From NCBI GenBank assembly GCA_013696785.1, contig JACCXW010000121.1, forward strand, positions 1-7,591: a stretch of DNA of 7,591 nt. The letters are read 5' to 3'. The notes beneath the pieces are model-generated. The model was not told where the DNA came from. It saw only the letters and a program-made list of their open reading frames with translations, and ran no database searches. The stretch is from Geodermatophilaceae bacterium. Its GTDB lineage: Bacteria > Actinomycetota > Actinomycetes > Mycobacteriales > Geodermatophilaceae. The position numbers were made by a program, and so were the translations under genes. Each line of letters opens with the position of its first letter. Positions within the stretch are counted from its first letter, which is position 1. Shown here in pieces: positions 4,704 through 7,591 of this stretch.

Positions 4704-7136
4704 TCAGCTGGGTCGGAGCGCGACCGAATCGGTGCCCGGCGGTGGCGAGGGCGGGCCTGGTGGTGGATCCGGTCCCGGGGGAGGTCCAGGCCCCGGCCCG
4801 GGACCCGGCCCCGGCCCAGGACCCGGTCCCGGACCGGGTCTCGGACCGGGCGGCGGGTCAGGCGCCGGCGGTGGCACCAGTGCTCCGTTGCTGACGAAGA
4901 TCGTCACGGTCTGTCCCACCACGACCCGGCTGCCGTTTTGCGGCGAGGTAAAGGCGACGGTGCCCGCGCGGAACGCGCTGTCCACAGGGGTCCCGGAGAC
5001 GACCGGAACGAGACCGAGTTCTTCCAGCGTGGTCTGACACGAGGACACCGAGAAACCGGCACAGTTCGCCCGCAGCGGGACGGTGTTGCCGTCGTCGTAC
5101 TTCTTGCTGGACGGCGGGAACGGCGCGTTCGGGAACGGTCTCAGGATCGGCAGCATGGCGGTGCCGAAGATCGTGGCCGGCAGCCCACCGCCGAAGGATC
5201 TGTCGCCCAGGCTCGTGGGTGTGTCCGGGTTGTAGACACCAACGCTCGCCAGCAGCTGCGGGGTCCAGCCGACGAACCAGACACCCTTGTTGTCCTGCGT
5301 GGTGCCGGTCTTGCCCGCTACCTGGTGGTTCTCGACCCGGGCCCGGCTCCCGGTCTGGCCGCTGAAGCAGCACTCGACGTCCTTGATCAGGATCTGGTTG
5401 ATCGTGTCGGCCAGACCCGGCGGGATGACTTCGGGGGTGCAGTTGTCGTTCTTGACGATGGGCTGACCGTCGGCACCGAGCAGTACCTCGCCGTTGCGGT
5501 CGAGCACCTGCTCGATCGGTGTGGGCCAGCAGCGGGTTCCGCGCGCGGCAATTGTGGCGTACGCGGTGGCCAGAAGCAGCGGGCTGGTCTCGACCGGCCC
5601 CAGCGTGAACGACCCGTTGTTCTCGGCGATGATCCGCTCGGGACGGGTATCGCCCGGATACCACAGCCCCAGCCGCTGGCCCATCTGGACGGAGGACTGG
5701 ATGCTGCCGAGGTCGTCCTCCAGGTGGACGAAGTAGGTGTTGGAGGACTGATAGAGCGCCGTCTCAAGGTTCAGCGTCGCCCGGTAGCTGCCGGCATTCG
5801 AGACGCGGTACGGCTCACCGTCCGCAGTGCCGTCGACCGTGTAGACGCGCGAGAGGTACGGGTCGGAGGAGGTGAGGGTGTAGTCGATGCCCTTGAGCTG
5901 CTCGAGGGCACTCGTCGCCACGAAGAGCTTGTACGTCGAGCCTGCGCCGGAGGACGGCGTGGTGAACAGCTTGACGTTCGTCTGGGCCGGATCGTTCGGG
6001 TTCGTGCCGTAAACCCGGTTGGTCGACATCGCCCGGACCTTCCCGGTGCCCGGCTCGACCAGCGTGAACAGCCCGGCGAACTGGTCCCCCGGCGCGAGTT
6101 CGGAGACGACCGCCTGGTCCCCGGCCGTCTGCATCCGCGGGTCGAGCGTGGTGCGGATCCGTAGCGCGCCCTCGTTGATCTGCTCGGAGGTCAGGCCGAG
6201 ACCCATCGGGGGCGCAGTGGTGATGTACTCGTACATCCAGTCGCAGAAGAAGCGGCCGACGACCGCGCCGGCACAACCGTGGGCGGCTGGAGCACCGGGC
6301 GCAAGAACCGGCGGGACGGCCTTCGTGGCTTCGGCCTCGGCCGCGGTGATGAATTGCTGCTCGGCCATCCGGTCCAGCACCTCATCGCGGCGGACCGTCG
6401 CATTCTCCAGCCCGTTGCTCAACGGGTCCAGGCTGGACGGGTTCTGCACGAGGCCGGCCAGTAGCGCGGCCTCGGCCAGCGACAGCGTTTCTACCTTCTT
6501 GTTGAAGTAGACCCTCGATGCCGCCGCGACGCCGTACGCGTTGCTGCCGAAGTACATCAGGTTGAGGTACTTCTCCAGGATCTCGTTCTTGGTGTACTGC
6601 GCCTCGACCTGCAGCGCGAGATTCGCCTCACGCAGTTTGCGGGCAATGCTCTGCTCGACGGCAGCTTGCCGCTCCAGATCGGTGTCGGCCTGGTAGAGCA
6701 GGACGTTCTTGACGTACTGCTGGGTGAGCGTCGAGCCGCCCTCTTCGATCTCACCGGATGAGGCGTTCTGCACCACCGCCCGGGCGAGCCCCTGGGCGTC
6801 CAAACCGCCGTGCTTGTAGAAGCGGGCATCTTCGATGGCGACGATCGCCTGCTGCATGACGAGCGGGATCGTCTCCAACGGAACCGGCGTCCGGTTGAAC
6901 GTGTAGAAGTACGTCAGGAGCGACCCGTCGGAGGCCTCCACGCGGGTGACACCTGGGGGGGTCTCCTCCTCCAGCGACGCGGTGTCGTCCAGCAGCGTGG
7001 CGCCACTGCTGGCTGCCAGCCCGATCCCGCCGACGACCGGCAGCATCACTCCGGCGACGAGAGCGCCGGCGACCGCGATCGCGAGGACGAGCTTGGTGGC
7101 CGCGCCGAACTTCTTGATGATGGTTGTCCCAGACAC
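4704..7136 (-). CDS. ponA2: Bifunctional class A penicillin-binding protein, PonA2-like, with PASTA domain
   Basis: The protein polymerises lipid II glycan strands and cross-links peptide stems outside the membrane. With GTG 7134-7136 as start it has 810 residues, the length I recall for mycobacterial PonA2. A membrane anchor spans about 13-35. The GT51 transglycosylase shows EDARFYKHGG (catalytic E102), GGSTLTQQ (133-140), then RKLREANLA and ILEKYLNLMYFG. The transpeptidase shows STYK (S400 nucleophile, K403), SSN (464-466) and KTGTT (609-613). One PASTA domain lies at about 686-751, then a Pro/Gly tail. The frame is open to TTG 7259 and has ATG 7184, but GTG 7136 is preferred: it sits just before the membrane segment, and TACTCT ends 7 nt upstream. 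Eight cysteines lie beyond the anchor (288, 298, 536, 566, 589, 590, 692, 700). It diverges from the whiB gene as ponA2 does from whiB4 in M. tuberculosis. Confidence 0.95.
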   Translation of the reverse strand: MSGTTIIKKFGAATKLVLAIAVAGALVAGVMLPVVGGIGLAASSGATLLDDTASLEEETPPGVTRVEASDGSLLTYFYTFNRTPVPLETIPLVMQQAIVAIEDARFYKHGGLDAQGLARAVVQNASSGEIEEGGSTLTQQYVKNVLLYQADTDLERQAAVEQSIARKLREANLALQVEAQYTKNEILEKYLNLMYFGSNAYGVAAASRVYFNKKVETLSLAEAALLAGLVQNPSSLDPLSNGLENATVRRDEVLDRMAEQQFITAAEAEATKAVPPVLAPGAPAAHGCAGAVVGRFFCDWMYEYITTAPPMGLGLTSEQINEGALRIRTTLDPRMQTAGDQAVVSELAPGDQFAGLFTLVEPGTGKVRAMSTNRVYGTNPNDPAQTNVKLFTTPSSGAGSTYKLFVATSALEQLKGIDYTLTSSDPYLSRVYTVDGTADGEPYRVSNAGSYRATLNLETALYQSSNTYFVHLEDDLGSIQSSVQMGQRLGLWYPGDTRPERIIAENNGSFTLGPVETSPLLLATAYATIAARGTRCWPTPIEQVLDRNGEVLLGADGQPIVKNDNCTPEVIPPGLADTINQILIKDVECCFSGQTGSRARVENHQVAGKTGTTQDNKGVWFVGWTPQLLASVGVYNPDTPTSLGDRSFGGGLPATIFGTAMLPILRPFPNAPFPPSSKKYDDGNTVPLRANCAGFSVSSCQTTLEELGLVPVVSGTPVDSAFRAGTVAFTSPQNGSRVVVGQTVTIFVSNGALVPPPAPDPPPGPRPGPGPGPGPGPGPGPGPGPPPGPDPPPGPPSPPPGTDSVALRPS
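4785..4850 (-). repeat. Hexanucleotide repeat encoding the Pro-Gly tail of the PBP
   Basis: Eleven consecutive 6-base units of the form CCN-GGN on the minus strand (one is CCG-AGA) encode Pro-Gly pairs, with nine uninterrupted pairs after the single Arg. Less regular Pro/Gly-rich sequence flanks it on both sides (about 4732-4878). Third positions vary, so the peptide repeat is conserved better than the DNA repeat. Such tracts can change unit number by slippage, and the tail probably forms an extended flexible arm beyond the PASTA domain. Confidence 0.9.
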
Positions 7137-7143
7137 GTCGTCC

Positions 7144-7149
7144 AGAGTA
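7144..7149 (-). promoter_or_regulatory. -10 hexamer (TACTCT), leaderless promoter of the PBP gene
   Basis: TACTCT on the minus strand is followed by 7 bases and then GTG 7134-7136. A doubled TTGCGG (7165-7170 and 7171-7176) lies upstream near the -35 position, though at non-ideal spacing (15 or 21 bp). No Shine-Dalgarno sequence is visible. Confidence 0.5.
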
Positions 7150-7224
7150 CGTGCTGAGGCGTACCCGCAACCGCAAGCGGTCATCGTCGTTGTTCTCTGT
7201 GAGACTGATTTCCACCACGGAGAG

Positions 7225-7230
7225 TAACCT
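7225..7230 (+). promoter_or_regulatory. Possible -10 hexamer (TAACCT) of the whiB gene, with UUCG hairpin
   Basis: TAACCT fits TANNNT and would give a leader of about 30 bases. It overlaps a small perfect hairpin AACC-TTCG-GGTT (7226-7237). The -35 region is poor. The assignment is tentative. Confidence 0.3.
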
Positions 7231-7257
7231 TCGGGTTTCGGGGCACTGCGTACTGAC

Positions 7258-7262
7258 AAGGA
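7258..7262 (+). promoter_or_regulatory. Ribosome-binding site of the whiB gene
   Basis: AAGGA with a 6-base spacer to ATG 7269. This site decides the start among the in-frame ATGs at 7269, 7275 and 7287, and shows that this gene, unlike its neighbours, has a leader. Confidence 0.7.
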
Positions 7263-7268
7263 AAAGCC

Positions 7269-7577
7269 ATGGCTATGAGCGCGACGATGTCATCGGGGGC
7301 GATGGCTTGGGCCGAACGCGGTGCGTGCCGCGACGTTGACCCGGATTCCCTGTTCGTGCCGGGTGCCGCTCAGCATCGCGCCAAGCGCGTCTGCGCCTCC
7401 TGCCCCGTCCGGACCGAGTGCCTGACCGAGGCGCTGGACAACCGGATGGAGTTCGGGATCTGGGGCGGCATGACCGAGCGGGAGCGCCGCAGTCTGCTCC
7501 GCCAGCGCCCGGATGTGGTGTCGTGGCGGCCCCTGCTGGACGCATCAGCCGTCCGCACTGCCGCCTTGGCCCGCTGA
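7269..7577 (+). CDS. whiB4: WhiB-family iron-sulfur transcriptional regulator, WhiB4-type
   Basis: WhiB proteins are actinobacterial regulators that hold a 4Fe-4S cluster sensitive to oxygen and nitric oxide. The 102-residue product has the four cluster ligands C20, C42, C45 and C51 (C-x21-CxxC-x5-C), followed by the turn motif GIWGGMTERERR (63-74). The segment ALDNRMEFGIWGGMTERERR and the downstream VVSW closely resemble M. tuberculosis WhiB4 as I recall it, a redox regulator of the oxidative-stress response. The N-terminus is shorter than in the mycobacterial protein. The gene is transcribed away from the penicillin-binding protein gene; the start codons are 132 bases apart, so a shared regulatory region is possible. 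The symbol follows similarity and synteny; the function is inferred. Confidence 0.93.
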   Translation: MAMSATMSSGAMAWAERGACRDVDPDSLFVPGAAQHRAKRVCASCPVRTECLTEALDNRMEFGIWGGMTERERRSLLRQRPDVVSWRPLLDASAVRTAALAR

Positions 7578-7587
7578 GGCCCGCTGA
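7568..7587 (+). repeat. Tandem 10-bp repeat at the end of whiB
   Basis: GGCCCGCTGA occurs twice head-to-tail, and GGCC begins a third copy at the window edge. The first copy contains the last codons and TGA stop of the whiB gene. It looks like a small slippage duplication; the right side is cut by the window end. Confidence 0.6.
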
Positions 7588-7591
7588 GGCC

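Noticed and set aside
4938..6164. 408-codon plus-strand frame antisense to the PBP
   Set aside because: A G/C-rich shadow; the opposite strand encodes complete transglycosylase and transpeptidase motifs.
7137..7259. N-terminal extension of the PBP to TTG 7259 or ATG 7184
   Set aside because: The extension has no family similarity, would overlap the whiB ribosome-binding site when started at TTG, and lacks the -10/start spacing seen at GTG 7136.
1..7591. CRISPR array, rRNA, riboswitch or toxin-antitoxin pair
   Set aside because: No spaced direct repeats, no rRNA sequence, no riboswitch-like leader and no recognisable toxin-antitoxin pair were found.

Overview
The window reads as chromosomal DNA of a high-GC actinobacterium. 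The signs are strong G/C bias at third codon positions, a WhiB iron-sulfur regulator, a BldD-type regulator, a tRNA without an encoded CCA, and several genes that appear to start without a leader. The order WhiB4-type regulator / PonA2-type penicillin-binding protein / exported metallophosphoesterase / YqeY-like protein, and the lysC-asd pair, match what I recall of Mycobacterium tuberculosis (whiB4-ponA2-Rv3683, Rv3688c, lysC-asd). BldD is not a mycobacterial gene, so a non-mycobacterial actinomycete is more likely. I cannot name a genus.

Left part (1-1581): the 3' end of lysC (aspartokinase regulatory ACT region, including the position of the internal beta-subunit start) overlaps asd (aspartate-semialdehyde dehydrogenase) by four bases. 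Together they make aspartate semialdehyde for lysine, threonine, methionine and meso-diaminopimelate. A hairpin follows asd, then about 300 bases with no convincing gene.

Middle (1962-3320): this looks like a remodelled accessory segment. It holds a BldD-family regulator on the minus strand that keeps its c-di-GMP-binding signature but has no ATG, GTG or TTG start covering its HTH domain, a 37-residue membrane-peptide gene with a strong ribosome-binding site, and the C-terminal remnant of a tyrosine integrase. The segment abuts the 3' end of an intact tRNA-Pro(CGG) with a strong intrinsic terminator. This fits the decayed integrase end of an element once inserted at the tRNA.

Right part (3321-7591): this is the conserved core. 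A membrane-anchored metallophosphoesterase (minus) and a YqeY-domain protein (plus) diverge from a 41-bp gap holding two facing -10 hexamers. The YqeY gene converges with a class A penicillin-binding protein (PonA2-like, one PASTA domain, Pro-Gly tail), with one base between the stop codons. The penicillin-binding protein diverges from a WhiB4-type gene.

A pattern across the window is a TANNNT hexamer exactly 7 nt before the start codon of the phosphoesterase, the YqeY protein and the penicillin-binding protein, the layout of leaderless actinobacterial transcripts. The same spacing occurs before a CTG codon at the head of the bldD-like gene. lysC/asd (diaminopimelate supply) and the PBP (peptidoglycan polymerisation and cross-linking) connect to cell-wall synthesis. 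I did not find an evident new defence or biosynthetic system. The most unusual locus is the bldD-like gene beside the integrase remnant.
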